Of a DNA stretch of 64,000 nucleotides, positions 8,792-16,723 are shown piece after piece. The translations under genes were made by a program, and so were the position numbers. Positions within the stretch are counted from its first letter, which is position 1; every line of letters begins with the position of its first letter. Source of the DNA: Streptomyces hyderabadensis (GTDB lineage: Bacteria > Actinomycetota > Actinomycetes > Streptomycetales > Streptomycetaceae); contig NZ_JAIOJZ010000010.1 in assembly GCF_020404845.1 (NCBI RefSeq), forward strand, positions 1 through 64,000, read 5' to 3'. The notes under the pieces were generated by a model that saw only the letters and a list, made by a program, of their open reading frames with translations, had not been told where the DNA came from and ran no database searches.

Positions 8792-10447
8792 ATGACCGTT
8801 GACGGCGGTTACGCGGACTTCTTCGGACCGCAGGTGCCACGCACGGACGACGGCGGCCAGACGGCCACCTTCGCGCTGGCCTCGGCCGCCTACCGGGACA
8901 GCGAGGCCGAGGAGATACTCAAGGCCAACAGCGAGTGGCACAAGTCGGCCGTCAGCAAGCCCCGGATCAAGCTGTTCCGGCCCAACCTCGGCGAGGCGTA
9001 CTCCCGGGCGATCATCGACCGGATGCTGGGCCCCAAGCGGGCCCCGCTCATCCAGTCCTTCGGCACCCAGCCCCAGGTCGTCGTCGAGCACAGCCTCGCG
9101 GCCCACCGCATACGCCGGGACCGGGACAACTGGCTCAGCGCCGTCATGGTCCTGTGCGGGCTGCTCTTCCTGCCCGGCCTGCTGATCTGGCTCCTGATCT
9201 TCCAGATCCGCACCACCGTCGCCCGGCGCGAGGACAAACGGGCCGGCGCGCTCGCCACCGCGGTCCTGCTGGCGATGGCCGTCCTCGCCGTGCTCTTCCT
9301 GCTCAAGATGCCCTTCAGCGGCTTCTGGGCCTGGTACGCGCGCGCCTGCGTCGTCGCGCCCGTGATCGGCTGGTTCTGGGCCAAGCGGATCTGCGAGCGC
9401 ACGGCACGGGACCTCAGGGAGCGCTGGAGCGGCCTGCTGTCCGGCGCCGGCGTGGGCGCCAAGGTGCCCGAAGCGGTGCCCAGCAGCCCCGGCGAGACGG
9501 CCGCGGAGGAACTGCGGCAGTCGCTGGCCCGGCTCAGCGCCGAGCAGCAGTCCAACTCCGTCTTCTACGCCGGTCCCAAGGGGATCCTCGGCATGGGCAC
9601 CCGCTGGGGCAACTGGCAGCTCGCCGAGGAACTGGTCCCGGTCGACCCGGACCGCGAGATCAACCCGTTCCGCAGCTGGGACGTCATCAAGGCCATCCAC
9701 GACCGGCTGCGCATGCTGGAGCGCGGCCCGCTGCACACCGGCGGCTTCCCCAAGCCGACCGTACGGCACTGGATCGTGACCCCGATCGGTGAGAACGCCG
9801 ACTCGGTGTCCCGGCCGGAGGGCACGGACGTCGAGGCGTACCAGGTCAAGCAGCACGCGATACAGGAGATCTGCGACAAGCAGCAGTTCGGCGCGGGCGA
9901 CCGGCACTACCTGGGCGTGCAGTGGACCCTGTGGGACGGCCAGCTGGTCATCTCCATGCTGATCACGGTGACGGTGCTGCACGAGACGCTGCGCATCGAG
10001 GTCACCGGGCATGCCCTCGGCCCCGTGCACTCCCTGTTCACCAGCAAGCCCGCGGCCAAGGAGAAGACGGTCCAGAAGTCGGTCAAGTTCTGGGAGACCC
10101 GCACGGTGAAGCTCCCGCTGGTCGACACCGACGAGGTGGTACGGCTGGCCGCACGGGCCCCGCTGACCTGGTACCCCCCGCTGCTGTACTGGCTGGGCGG
10201 CAAGCTCACCCTGCCCGAGCCCTTCGGCGTGCGGCACGCCTGGGCGGACCGGCCGTGGCGGCACCGCTTCATGGCCGACGACGCGCTGCGCGCGGCCACT
10301 CCGGTGCTGCGGGCGGTGCACTCGGCGGCGATCAAGGTGCTGAAGGAGAACGGCGTGGACACCGAGAAGTTCGGCGCCCGCGCGGGCGGCCTGAGCGGGG
10401 CGGTGCAGGAGGCGGTGCCGAAGAAGGCGGACGTCTACGACGCGTAG
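8792..10447 (+). CDS. Large membrane protein of unknown function
   Basis: This is a 551-residue protein with no domain I can name. The N-terminal ~110 residues are hydrophilic. Strongly hydrophobic stretches follow at about 115-140 and 155-205 (three to four helices), with a long cytoplasmic or soluble C-terminal half that includes a predicted coiled region (EELRQSLARLSAEQQS). The ATG at 8792 is preceded by a G-rich ribosome binding site; an in-frame ATG at 8680 is less likely. It is 242 bases downstream of the EF-G2-like gene on the same strand and ends before a GC hairpin shared with the convergent HIT gene. The coding pattern is strong; the role is unknown. Confidence 0.85.
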   Translation: MTVDGGYADFFGPQVPRTDDGGQTATFALASAAYRDSEAEEILKANSEWHKSAVSKPRIKLFRPNLGEAYSRAIIDRMLGPKRAPLIQSFGTQPQVVVEHSLAAHRIRRDRDNWLSAVMVLCGLLFLPGLLIWLLIFQIRTTVARREDKRAGALATAVLLAMAVLAVLFLLKMPFSGFWAWYARACVVAPVIGWFWAKRICERTARDLRERWSGLLSGAGVGAKVPEAVPSSPGETAAEELRQSLARLSAEQQSNSVFYAGPKGILGMGTRWGNWQLAEELVPVDPDREINPFRSWDVIKAIHDRLRMLERGPLHTGGFPKPTVRHWIVTPIGENADSVSRPEGTDVEAYQVKQHAIQEICDKQQFGAGDRHYLGVQWTLWDGQLVISMLITVTVLHETLRIEVTGHALGPVHSLFTSKPAAKEKTVQKSVKFWETRTVKLPLVDTDEVVRLAARAPLTWYPPLLYWLGGKLTLPEPFGVRHAWADRPWRHRFMADDALRAATPVLRAVHSAAIKVLKENGVDTEKFGARAGGLSGAVQEAVPKKADVYDA

Positions 10448-10485
10448 GCCTCCGGCGGTGGGGCGGGGGTTCGGGGTGGCTGTCC

Positions 10486-10504
10486 CTGGGGGCTGCGCCC
10501 CCAG
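10486..10504. terminator. GC hairpin between convergent genes
   Basis: A perfect 8-bp stem, CTGGGGGC and GCCCCCAG, closes on a TGC loop between the convergent membrane-protein and HIT genes. It lacks a U-tract, as is common for Streptomyces terminators. The surrounding GGGGGCTGCGCCCCC sequence is a frequently seen intergenic motif in this genus. Confidence 0.5.
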
Positions 10505-10534
10505 ACCCCCGCTTCGGCCTGGACGGCCTCGTCC

Positions 10535-11095
10535 TCAGACGCCGGACGGGCTGGAGGGCCAGGCGTCCGCCAGCATCTTGCGGGTATCGCCCAGGAGCTG
10601 GGGCAGGACCTTGGTGTGGCCCACCACCGGCATGAAGTTCGTGTCGCCGCCCCAGCGGGGCACGACGTGCTGGTGGAGGTGGGCGGCGATGCCCGCGCCG
10701 GCCACGGCGCCCTGGTTCATGCCGATGTTGAAGCCGTGGGCGCCGGACGCGGTGCGCAGGGCCGTCATCGCCTGCTTGGTCAGCTCGGCCAGCTCCGCGG
10801 TCTCCACGGCGTTCAGCTCGGTGTAGTCGGCGACGTGCCGGTAGGGCACGGTCATCAGGTGGCCGCCGTTGTAGGGGTAGAGATTCAGCACCGCGTACAC
10901 GTGCTCGCCGCGCCGGATGATCAGACCGTCCTCGTCGGACTTGGCCGGGATCGAGCAGAAGGGGCAGCCGTCGTCGGCGCCGGGGCCGCTCGGCTTGTTC
11001 TCGCCCTGGATGTAGGCCATCCGGTGGGGCGTCCACAGACGCTGGAAAGCGTCCTGCGTCCCCACTCCCAGCTGCTGCTCCGGCTCACTCGTCAT
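10535..11095 (-). CDS. HIT family nucleotide hydrolase/phosphorylase
   Basis: This 186-residue histidine-triad protein carries the catalytic H-x-H-x-H motif as HLHQHVVPRW near residue 140. A CPFC pair near residue 45 is likely part of a zinc site. It most resembles actinobacterial diadenosine polyphosphate phosphorylase-type HIT proteins, which are encoded next to thrS and pgsA in mycobacteria. The ATG at 11095 has no evident ribosome binding site, so translation could be leaderless, or start at an internal ATG (11020). An independent thrS terminator lies just upstream, so it probably has its own promoter. Confidence 0.92.
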   Translation of the reverse strand: MTSEPEQQLGVGTQDAFQRLWTPHRMAYIQGENKPSGPGADDGCPFCSIPAKSDEDGLIIRRGEHVYAVLNLYPYNGGHLMTVPYRHVADYTELNAVETAELAELTKQAMTALRTASGAHGFNIGMNQGAVAGAGIAAHLHQHVVPRWGGDTNFMPVVGHTKVLPQLLGDTRKMLADAWPSSPSGV

Positions 11096-11129
11096 GCGTG
11101 CAGCATATGGCGTCGGCGCCGGGAAGCCG

Positions 11130-11160
11130 AAAGAGCCCCCGGGAGCTTCTCCCGGGGGCC
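11130..11160 (-). terminator. Rho-independent-like terminator of thrS
   Basis: A perfect 11-bp stem GCCCCCGGGAG/CTCCCGGGGGC with a 3-base loop (11135-11159) lies just after the thrS stop. On the minus strand it is followed by a T-rich stretch (TCTTTC). Confidence 0.7.
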
Positions 11161-11184
11161 GATCACCGCTATGGCGGGAGAATG

Positions 11185-13161
11185 TCAGACCTGGATCCGG
11201 CGCTCCACCACGTCAACGAGCTTCGCCAGTGCCTGGTCGCGCGGAATGCCGTTCTCCTGCGAACCGTCGCGGTAGCGGAACGACACCGTGCCCCCGTGCA
11301 TGTCCTCGTCACCGACGATGATCATGAACGGGACCTTCTGCTTCTGCTGCGTCCGGATCTTCTTCTGCATCCGGTCCGAGGAGGAGTCCACGTCGACGCG
11401 CAGCCCCTTCCGCCGTGCCTCCGCCGCGAACTCCTCCAGGTACTGCACGTGAGCGTCCCCGACCGGGATGCCCACCGCCTGCACCGGCGCCAGCCACGCC
11501 GGGAAGGCGCCCGCGTAGTGTTCCAGGAGGACCGCGAAGAACCGCTCGATGGAGCCGAACAGCGCGCGGTGGATCATGACCGGGCGGGTCTTGGTGCCGT
11601 CCGCGGCCGTGTACTCCAGGTCGAAGCGCTCCGGCAGGTTGAAGTCGAGCTGGATGGTCGACATCTGCCAGGTGCGGCCGATGGCGTCGCGGGCCTGGAC
11701 GGAGATCTTCGGGCCGTAGAAGGCGGCGCCGCCCGGGTCCGCCACCAGCTCCAGGTTCTGCTTCTCGGCGACCTGGCGCAGCGTCTCGGTGGCCTCTTCC
11801 CAGGCCTCGTCGGTGCCGACGAACTTCTCCGGGTCCTTGGTGGACAGCTCCAGGTAGAAGTCGGTCAGGCCGTAGTCGCGCAGCAGGTTGAGGACGAAGG
11901 TGAGGGTCTTGTCCAGCTCCTCCGACATCTGCTCGCGGGTGCAGTAGATGTGCGCGTCGTCCTGGGTGAAGCCGCGGGCCCGGGTCAGGCCGTGCACGAC
12001 GCCCGACTTCTCGTACCGGTACACGGTGCCGAACTCGAACAGGCGCAGGGGCAGTTCACGGTAGGACCGTCCCCGCGCGTCGAAGATCAGGTTGTGCATC
12101 GGGCAGTTCATGGGCTTGAGGTAGTAGTCCACGCCCTCGTCGAGCTGCATGGGCGGGTACATGCCGTCGGCGTACCAGTCCAGGTGGCCCGAGGTCTCGA
12201 AGAGCTTCCCCTTCGTCGCGTGCGGGGTGTAGACGAACTCGTAGCCCTCCTCCTCGTGGCGGCGCCGCGAGTAGTCCTCCATGACCCGGCGGATGATGCC
12301 GCCCTTGGGGTGGAAGACGGCGAGGCCGGAGCCGATCTGCTCCGGGATGGAGAACAGGTCCAGCTCGCTGCCGAGCTTGCGGTGGTCGCGCTTCTCGGCC
12401 TCGGCGAGGAACTCCAGGTGCGCCTTCAGCTCGTCCTTGGTCGGCCAGGCGGTGCCGTAGATGCGCTGCAGCATCGGGTTCTTCTCGCTGCCGCGCCAGT
12501 AGGCGGCGGCGTTGCGCATCAGCTTGAAGGCCGGGATGTTGCGGGTGGTGGGCAGGTGGGGACCGCGGCAGAGGTCCTTCCAGCACAGCTCGCCGGTCTT
12601 GGCGTCCAGGTTGTCGTAGATCGTCAGCTCGCCGGCGCCGACCTCGACGTCCGCGCCGTCGTCGCTGGAGGCGGAGCCCTTGAGACCGATCAGCTCCAGC
12701 TTGTACGGCTCGTCGGCCAGCTCCTCGCGGGCGGCCTCGTCGGTGACCACGCGGCGGGAGAACCGCTGCCCGCGCTTCTGGATCTCCTGCATCTTCTTCT
12801 CGATGGCCTTGAGGTCATCGGGGTGGAAGGGCTTCTCGACGTCGAAGTCGTAGTAGAAGCCGTCCTTGACGGGCGGGCCGATGCCCAGCTTGGCCTCGGG
12901 GAACAGCTCCTGCACGGCCTGGGCCATGACGTGCGCGGTGGAGTGGCGCAGGATGTTCAGGCCGTCCTCGGAGGTGATCTCGACGGCCTCGACGGTGTCG
13001 CCGTCCTTGACCTCGTAGGCGAGGTCCTTGAGGTCGCCGGAGACACGGGCGGCGATGACCGAGCGCTCGCCGGCGAAGAGCTCGGCGGCCGTAGTGCCCG
13101 TCGTCACCACGCGTTCTTCCCGCTCGGAATCCCGCTGGATGATCACACGGACGTCTGACAC
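11185..13161 (-). CDS. thrS: Threonine-tRNA ligase
   Basis: This 658-residue class II aminoacyl-tRNA synthetase charges tRNA-Thr. It has the N-terminal TGS domain, the second editing domain with the zinc-binding [11 protein letters not shown] motif, a catalytic core with [15 protein letters not shown], and a C-terminal anticodon-binding domain ending LVDVVERR. The GTG start at 13161 follows a GGAGAG site with about 5-base spacing, and the N-terminal sequence [11 protein letters not shown] is family-like. No T-box-like leader was recognised in the short upstream gap. It is transcribed away from the unknown gene at 13254 in the same direction. Confidence 0.98.
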   Translation of the reverse strand: MSDVRVIIQRDSEREERVVTTGTTAAELFAGERSVIAARVSGDLKDLAYEVKDGDTVEAVEITSEDGLNILRHSTAHVMAQAVQELFPEAKLGIGPPVKDGFYYDFDVEKPFHPDDLKAIEKKMQEIQKRGQRFSRRVVTDEAAREELADEPYKLELIGLKGSASSDDGADVEVGAGELTIYDNLDAKTGELCWKDLCRGPHLPTTRNIPAFKLMRNAAAYWRGSEKNPMLQRIYGTAWPTKDELKAHLEFLAEAEKRDHRKLGSELDLFSIPEQIGSGLAVFHPKGGIIRRVMEDYSRRRHEEEGYEFVYTPHATKGKLFETSGHLDWYADGMYPPMQLDEGVDYYLKPMNCPMHNLIFDARGRSYRELPLRLFEFGTVYRYEKSGVVHGLTRARGFTQDDAHIYCTREQMSEELDKTLTFVLNLLRDYGLTDFYLELSTKDPEKFVGTDEAWEEATETLRQVAEKQNLELVADPGGAAFYGPKISVQARDAIGRTWQMSTIQLDFNLPERFDLEYTAADGTKTRPVMIHRALFGSIERFFAVLLEHYAGAFPAWLAPVQAVGIPVGDAHVQYLEEFAAEARRKGLRVDVDSSSDRMQKKIRTQQKQKVPFMIIVGDEDMHGGTVSFRYRDGSQENGIPRDQALAKLVDVVERRIQV

Positions 13162-13253
13162 CGGTCTCTCCTGACTGAAGGTGGGGCCGCGGCGCCATAC
13201 CGGAGCGCACGCATGGGGGCGATCGTACCGACCCGGGGCCGTCCACCGCGAAA

Positions 13254-14513
13254 TCAGTCCTGGCAGTCCCCTCCGTCGCAGCACGCCTCCTCGAAGAAGG
13301 CGGCGACCTCCACGTGCTCCTGGACGGCCTTCAGCAGCCGGTCCCGCTCCGCGTCGTCGACCGGTACGGGGGTGATCTCGCAGGCGCCGGTGAGCCGCCG
13401 GAACCCGCCCCGGCTCTCCAGCCGCCCGAGCACCCGTACCGGCAGTCCGACGAGGTGGGCGTGCCCGGCGATCCGGTAGGCCTCCTCGTCCAGCGCGATC
13501 CGCACGTGCGGCACCTCGGCCCCGGCCAGCACCCGCAGCCGTACGGTGCCGGTGCCGCGCGGTCCGGGCCGGCGCATGCGGACGACGGTGCCGGTGATCC
13601 GTACCGGGACGGAGGGCTCGGCGCGCAGGTAGCGGGCGGCCGCCTCGCGCAGGGCGGGCAGGTCGCCGGGCGAGAACTCGACGGGGTCGGTGAGGGCGCC
13701 GCACCCTTCGGGCACGCCCGCGGCGGGTGCCCAGCCGACGGCGACCCGGGCGCCCTCGGTGCCCCGGACGAGGGCGACCAGGGACTCGGTCAGCTCGTGG
13801 CTGACGCCCGCCGCGACGGCCGAGTCGAAGGCCTCCGTGCCCCCGGTGGCCCGTCGGTAGTCGACGGCCTCACGGGCGGCGTGGAGGGCCTGGTGCAGGC
13901 GTACGGCGAGGGGGCGGCCGGTGCCGACCGGCAGGAACGCCGCGAGACGGCGGCCGCCGGGGGCGGGGCTCACCAGGACGTTCTCCAGGGCGGCGCCGGC
14001 GGAGCGCCGGTGCCGGGCGCCGTAGTAGCCGGCCCGCGCGCGGGTGGCGAGGGCTCCGGCGAGCAGCATCCGGCGGGCGGCGGAGCGCAGCTGTTCCTCC
14101 GCCGTCCAGGAGGCGGCGTCGCCGGGTCCGGCAGGGATGTCGCGTTCCCAGCGGATCTCGTCGCTGGGGACGGCGAGGGAGAGCAGGATCTCGCGGGCGG
14201 CGGGCGTGCCGCTGCGGGACAGGGCGTGCAGCGCCTCGCCGAGCAGGTCGTCGCTGTCGGGGAAGGCGCGGCTGACGGGCACCAGGAGGCTGGTGACGCC
14301 CGCGGCCGGTCCTGGCGGGGTCCAGCGGCCGTAGCGGCCCGGGGCGCCGCCGCGCCGTCGCCAGCCGTGCCGGTGCAGCAGGGCGGTCAGCACGGCCGGG
14401 TCGACGGTGCCGGGCTCGGGCGGGCCGTCGTCGAGGGGGTCGGCCGGGTGCGGGCGGGCGGACCTCAGGAGCTCGACGGGCCGTGGGGGGCCGCCGGCCG
14501 GGCGGTGCGTCAT
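13254..14513 (-). CDS. Unknown protein paired with a DUF4365 protein; C-terminal OB-like region and Cys tail
   Basis: This 419-residue protein has no domain I can name. Residues about 290-390 are rich in alternating beta-type sequence ([12 protein letters not shown], then [17 protein letters not shown]), suggestive of an OB-fold nucleic-acid-binding region. The C-terminus ends in an acidic and Cys-rich tail (CCDGGDC). The ATG at 14513 overlaps the stop of the DUF4365 gene by 4 bases, so the two are translated together. It is 92 bases upstream of thrS. A role in DNA or RNA metabolism is inferred only from the partner and the OB-like segment. Confidence 0.8.
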   Translation of the reverse strand: MTHRPAGGPPRPVELLRSARPHPADPLDDGPPEPGTVDPAVLTALLHRHGWRRRGGAPGRYGRWTPPGPAAGVTSLLVPVSRAFPDSDDLLGEALHALSRSGTPAAREILLSLAVPSDEIRWERDIPAGPGDAASWTAEEQLRSAARRMLLAGALATRARAGYYGARHRRSAGAALENVLVSPAPGGRRLAAFLPVGTGRPLAVRLHQALHAAREAVDYRRATGGTEAFDSAVAAGVSHELTESLVALVRGTEGARVAVGWAPAAGVPEGCGALTDPVEFSPGDLPALREAAARYLRAEPSVPVRITGTVVRMRRPGPRGTGTVRLRVLAGAEVPHVRIALDEEAYRIAGHAHLVGLPVRVLGRLESRGGFRRLTGACEITPVPVDDAERDRLLKAVQEHVEVAAFFEEACCDGGDCQD

Positions 14514-15076
14514 GGTTTCCCTCCCGTCCCGACCCGCGTCATGATCTCGCACAGCGCACGGTCGTCGAAGATCCGCGCGGTCGGTATCCGCACGGTGGTG
14601 CGCCGCCGTCCGGTGACCGGATGTCCGGCGAGGTTGGTCCAGTAGCAGCAGTGCCTGAGGTCGAGCCGGTCGTGGCCGGCGCGCAGCCACTGGTCCCGGG
14701 ACCGGGGGACGATCATCACGACGAGGATCTTGTGCACCGACACCGGGGTGCGGGCGAGCTTCGTCAGGTGGTCGTTGTCGAGGGTGAAGGAGAAGGAGCG
14801 GCCGGGCGGGCTCGGCGGGAGCTGGTAGGTGGCCTTGAGCTGCACCTTGATGGTGACCTCGTCGTCGACGGTGTGCCCGGGGGCGCTGTGGCTGACGTGC
14901 CAGTCGATGCCGTTGTCCGGGAAGGGCTGGGAGAGCGAGCAGCCGGCCGCGGCGGCGACCGCGTGGAGGTAGCCGACCTGCAAGGTCTCCATGCAGGCGG
15001 TGGTGGCGAGGGAGCCGCGTGAGGGCGCGGTGCGCTCGGGCAGCAGCCCGCCCCGTTCGGGCTGCGCAATGGCCAT
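14510..15076 (-). CDS. DUF4365 (PD-(D/E)XK-like) domain protein
   Basis: This 188-residue protein matches the DUF4365 pattern: an N-terminal helix (ACMETLQVGYLHAVAAAAG), an acidic strand NGIDWHV, then the strand IKVQLKAT carrying the Q-x-K equivalent of a PD-(D/E)XK nuclease core. The conserved YWTNLAG follows later. Such domains are predicted nucleases often found in defence or repair loci. I chose the ATG at 15076, preceded by GGAAGG; longer forms reach 15187 but would run into the divergent promoter region. It is the first gene of a two-gene unit and is 171 bases divergent from a DnaQ-fold exonuclease. Catalytic activity is not shown by the sequence alone. Confidence 0.8.
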   Translation of the reverse strand: MAIAQPERGGLLPERTAPSRGSLATTACMETLQVGYLHAVAAAAGCSLSQPFPDNGIDWHVSHSAPGHTVDDEVTIKVQLKATYQLPPSPPGRSFSFTLDNDHLTKLARTPVSVHKILVVMIVPRSRDQWLRAGHDRLDLRHCCYWTNLAGHPVTGRRRTTVRIPTARIFDDRALCEIMTRVGTGGKP

Positions 15077-15247
15077 GACCAACAGCCTTCCAGAACTGGT
15101 GAATCCCCGCTGCGGGTCTGTGAACTGCAAAGACCCGTACTCCTGTTGTGTCCTTCCGGCGTACGTCGCAAACAGCCCGGGTATCACCGAACCGGGACAA
15201 GGGACGGCACGTCAGCTGCCGTGCTGGAACGAGGAGTTGAGTGCCCT

Positions 15248-15973
15248 ATGACGAGCTGGTTCGAGGGGCCGTTGGCCGCCTTCGACACGGAGACCACGGG
15301 TGTGGACACCGAGGCCGACCGGATCGTGTCGGCGGCCCTCGTCGTCCAGGACGCGCCGGGGCTGCGGCCGCGGGTGACCCGGTGGCTGGTGAACCCGGGT
15401 GTGCCGGTGCCGGAGGCGGCGACGGCGGTGCACGGGCTGACCGAGGAGCATGTGCAGCGCCACGGGCGGTGGCCGGCGCCGGTGATGTACGAGATAGCGG
15501 AGGCGCTGGCCGAGCAGGCCCGTGCGGGGCGTCCGCTGGTGGTGATGAACGCGCCGTTCGACCTGACCCTGCTGGACCGGGAGTTGCGCAGGCACCGCGC
15601 CTCCTCGCTGGGCCGCTGGCTGGAGCGGACGTCGCTGCATGTGCTGGACCCGCGGGTGCTGGACAAGCATCTGGACCGCTACCGCAAGGGCCGTCGCACC
15701 CTCACCGACCTGTGCGCGCACTACGGCGTGGAGTTGGAGGGGGCGCACGACGCGGCGGCGGACGCGCAGGCGGCGCTGGAGGTCGTGCGGGCGGTGGGGC
15801 GCCGCTTCCAGGCACGTCTGGAGCGCTTGTCCCCAGCGGAGCTGCACACCCTGCAGGCGGTGTGGCACGCGGGTCAGGCGCGCGGGCTGCAGGCGTGGTT
15901 CGCGCTCAACGGGACGGAGGAGCCGGTGGACCCGGCCTGGCCCGTGCGCCCGGACCTGCCTGCGGCGGCGTGA
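15248..15973 (+). CDS. DnaQ-fold 3'-5' exonuclease
   Basis: The 241-residue protein has the DEDDh exonuclease signature: FDTETTG (Asp13 and Glu15), NAPFDLTLLDREL with the second Asp, and HDAAADAQAAL with the catalytic His and last Asp. It resembles the epsilon proofreading domain but is a stand-alone protein with a short C-terminal extension of unknown role. The ATG at 15248 has GAGGAG 11 bases upstream. It is divergent from the DUF4365 gene pair and ends before a long hairpin preceding tRNA-Val. It may act in DNA repair or RNA turnover; the substrate cannot be told from sequence. Confidence 0.92.
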   Translation: MTSWFEGPLAAFDTETTGVDTEADRIVSAALVVQDAPGLRPRVTRWLVNPGVPVPEAATAVHGLTEEHVQRHGRWPAPVMYEIAEALAEQARAGRPLVVMNAPFDLTLLDRELRRHRASSLGRWLERTSLHVLDPRVLDKHLDRYRKGRRTLTDLCAHYGVELEGAHDAAADAQAALEVVRAVGRRFQARLERLSPAELHTLQAVWHAGQARGLQAWFALNGTEEPVDPAWPVRPDLPAAA

Positions 15974-16062
15974 CCTTTCGCCCCCGGCCCGGGACAACGC
16001 CGGGACGGGGGTGTGGGTGGCGGGGCCCCCACAACGCGCGGCGGAAGCCGTGCAGAAACGAA

Positions 16063-16107
16063 GAGAGCGACGTGGTCCGCGTAGTTTGCGGAACACACGT
16101 CGCTCTC
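16063..16107. terminator. Bidirectional hairpin between exonuclease and tRNA-Val
   Basis: A perfect 12-bp stem, GAGAGCGACGTG and CACGTCGCTCTC, encloses a 21-base loop that itself contains a short TCCGC/GCGGA stem. It lies between the convergent exonuclease and tRNA-Val genes, and serves best as a terminator for both. Confidence 0.7.
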
Positions 16108-16114
16108 GCGAGCG

Positions 16115-16186
16115 TGGGCGATACTGGGTTCGAACCAGTGACCTCTTCGGTGTGAACGAAGCGCTCTCCCACTGAGCTAATCGCCC
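16115..16186 (-). tRNA. tRNA-Val(CAC)
   Basis: The 72-base gene folds as a cloverleaf with acceptor stem GGGCGAT/ATCGCCC, discriminator A, anticodon stem CTTCG/CGAAG and loop TTCACAC, giving anticodon CAC for GTG codons. The T-loop GGTTCGAACCC is standard, and CCA is not encoded. An identical copy lies at 23761-23832. Confidence 0.97.
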
Positions 16187-16199
16187 GGGAACGCACTGA

Positions 16200-16229
16200 A
16201 CAATACAGGGCTCCCGGCGTTTCCATCAA
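16200..16229 (-). promoter_or_regulatory. Candidate promoter of tRNA-Val
   Basis: On the minus strand TTGATG and TATTGT are separated by 18 bases, 14 bases before the tRNA start. They fit a principal-sigma promoter, and the -35 overlaps the last codons of the SRPBCC gene. Confidence 0.5.
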
Positions 16230-16684
16230 ACCGCCGGCCGGCCGCCTGCCAGGTGCGCGGCCAGACCCTGCCGTCCCGCCCGCATCATGAGGCGGTGGTT
16301 GGCCCGGAACAGGGGCCGCCCGGGCACGGCGAGGCGGCGCAGCAGCGGCTTGTTCACGACGACCTCCTGGTCGTAGCGGACGAGGGTGGTGGTGCCGTGC
16401 GGGGCGACCGTCCAGCGGGCCCAGCCCTCCATGTCGCCGCTCATCGCGACCTCCAGCACCCCGGCGGCCGGGTCGCGGCGCCCTTCCCGCACGGTCGCCG
16501 TCAGCTCGTACGGGAGCAGGGAGCGGAACCGGAGGACGCCGCTGGTGTCGTCGAGCCGGGTGACCTCGCGGACCTGTGGCCACCAGCGGGGGTAGTCCTC
16601 GATGCGTTCCAGTGCGCGGTAGACGTCGGGGGCCGGCGCGGGCAGCGGCCACAGGCTGCGGAAGCGGTAATGGTTCCAGTCCAC
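16226..16684 (-). CDS. SRPBCC (START-like) family protein
   Basis: This 152-residue protein has the helix-grip ligand-binding pattern of polyketide cyclase/START-like proteins. It opens with a strand and a helix (APAPDVYRALERIEDYPRWWPQV), followed by beta strands (VLRFRSLLPYELTATV, GWARWTVAPHGTTTLVRYDQEV) and a long C-terminal helix with Arg and Met. Such proteins bind small hydrophobic ligands or act as cyclases; nothing here tells which. It follows the PL26-like lyase gene by 39 bases on the same strand, but has no obvious functional tie to pectin use. Confidence 0.85.
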   Translation of the reverse strand: MDWNHYRFRSLWPLPAPAPDVYRALERIEDYPRWWPQVREVTRLDDTSGVLRFRSLLPYELTATVREGRRDPAAGVLEVAMSGDMEGWARWTVAPHGTTTLVRYDQEVVVNKPLLRRLAVPGRPLFRANHRLMMRAGRQGLAAHLAGGRPAV

Positions 16685-16723
16685 CCGTGCAGTGTGCCCG
16701 CGCCCGCCCCGGCCGGGGGCCGG

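Noticed and set aside
11098..13158. 686-residue plus-strand frame opposite thrS
   Set aside because: It is an antisense shadow of thrS with Val/Leu/Gly-rich composition.
13162..13253. T-box leader for thrS
   Set aside because: The gap is too short for a full T-box, and no T-box sequence element was seen.
16115..16186. tRNA-Val as an integrative-element attachment site
   Set aside because: No integrase, excisionase or partial tRNA repeat is present; the second copy is a full tRNA gene.
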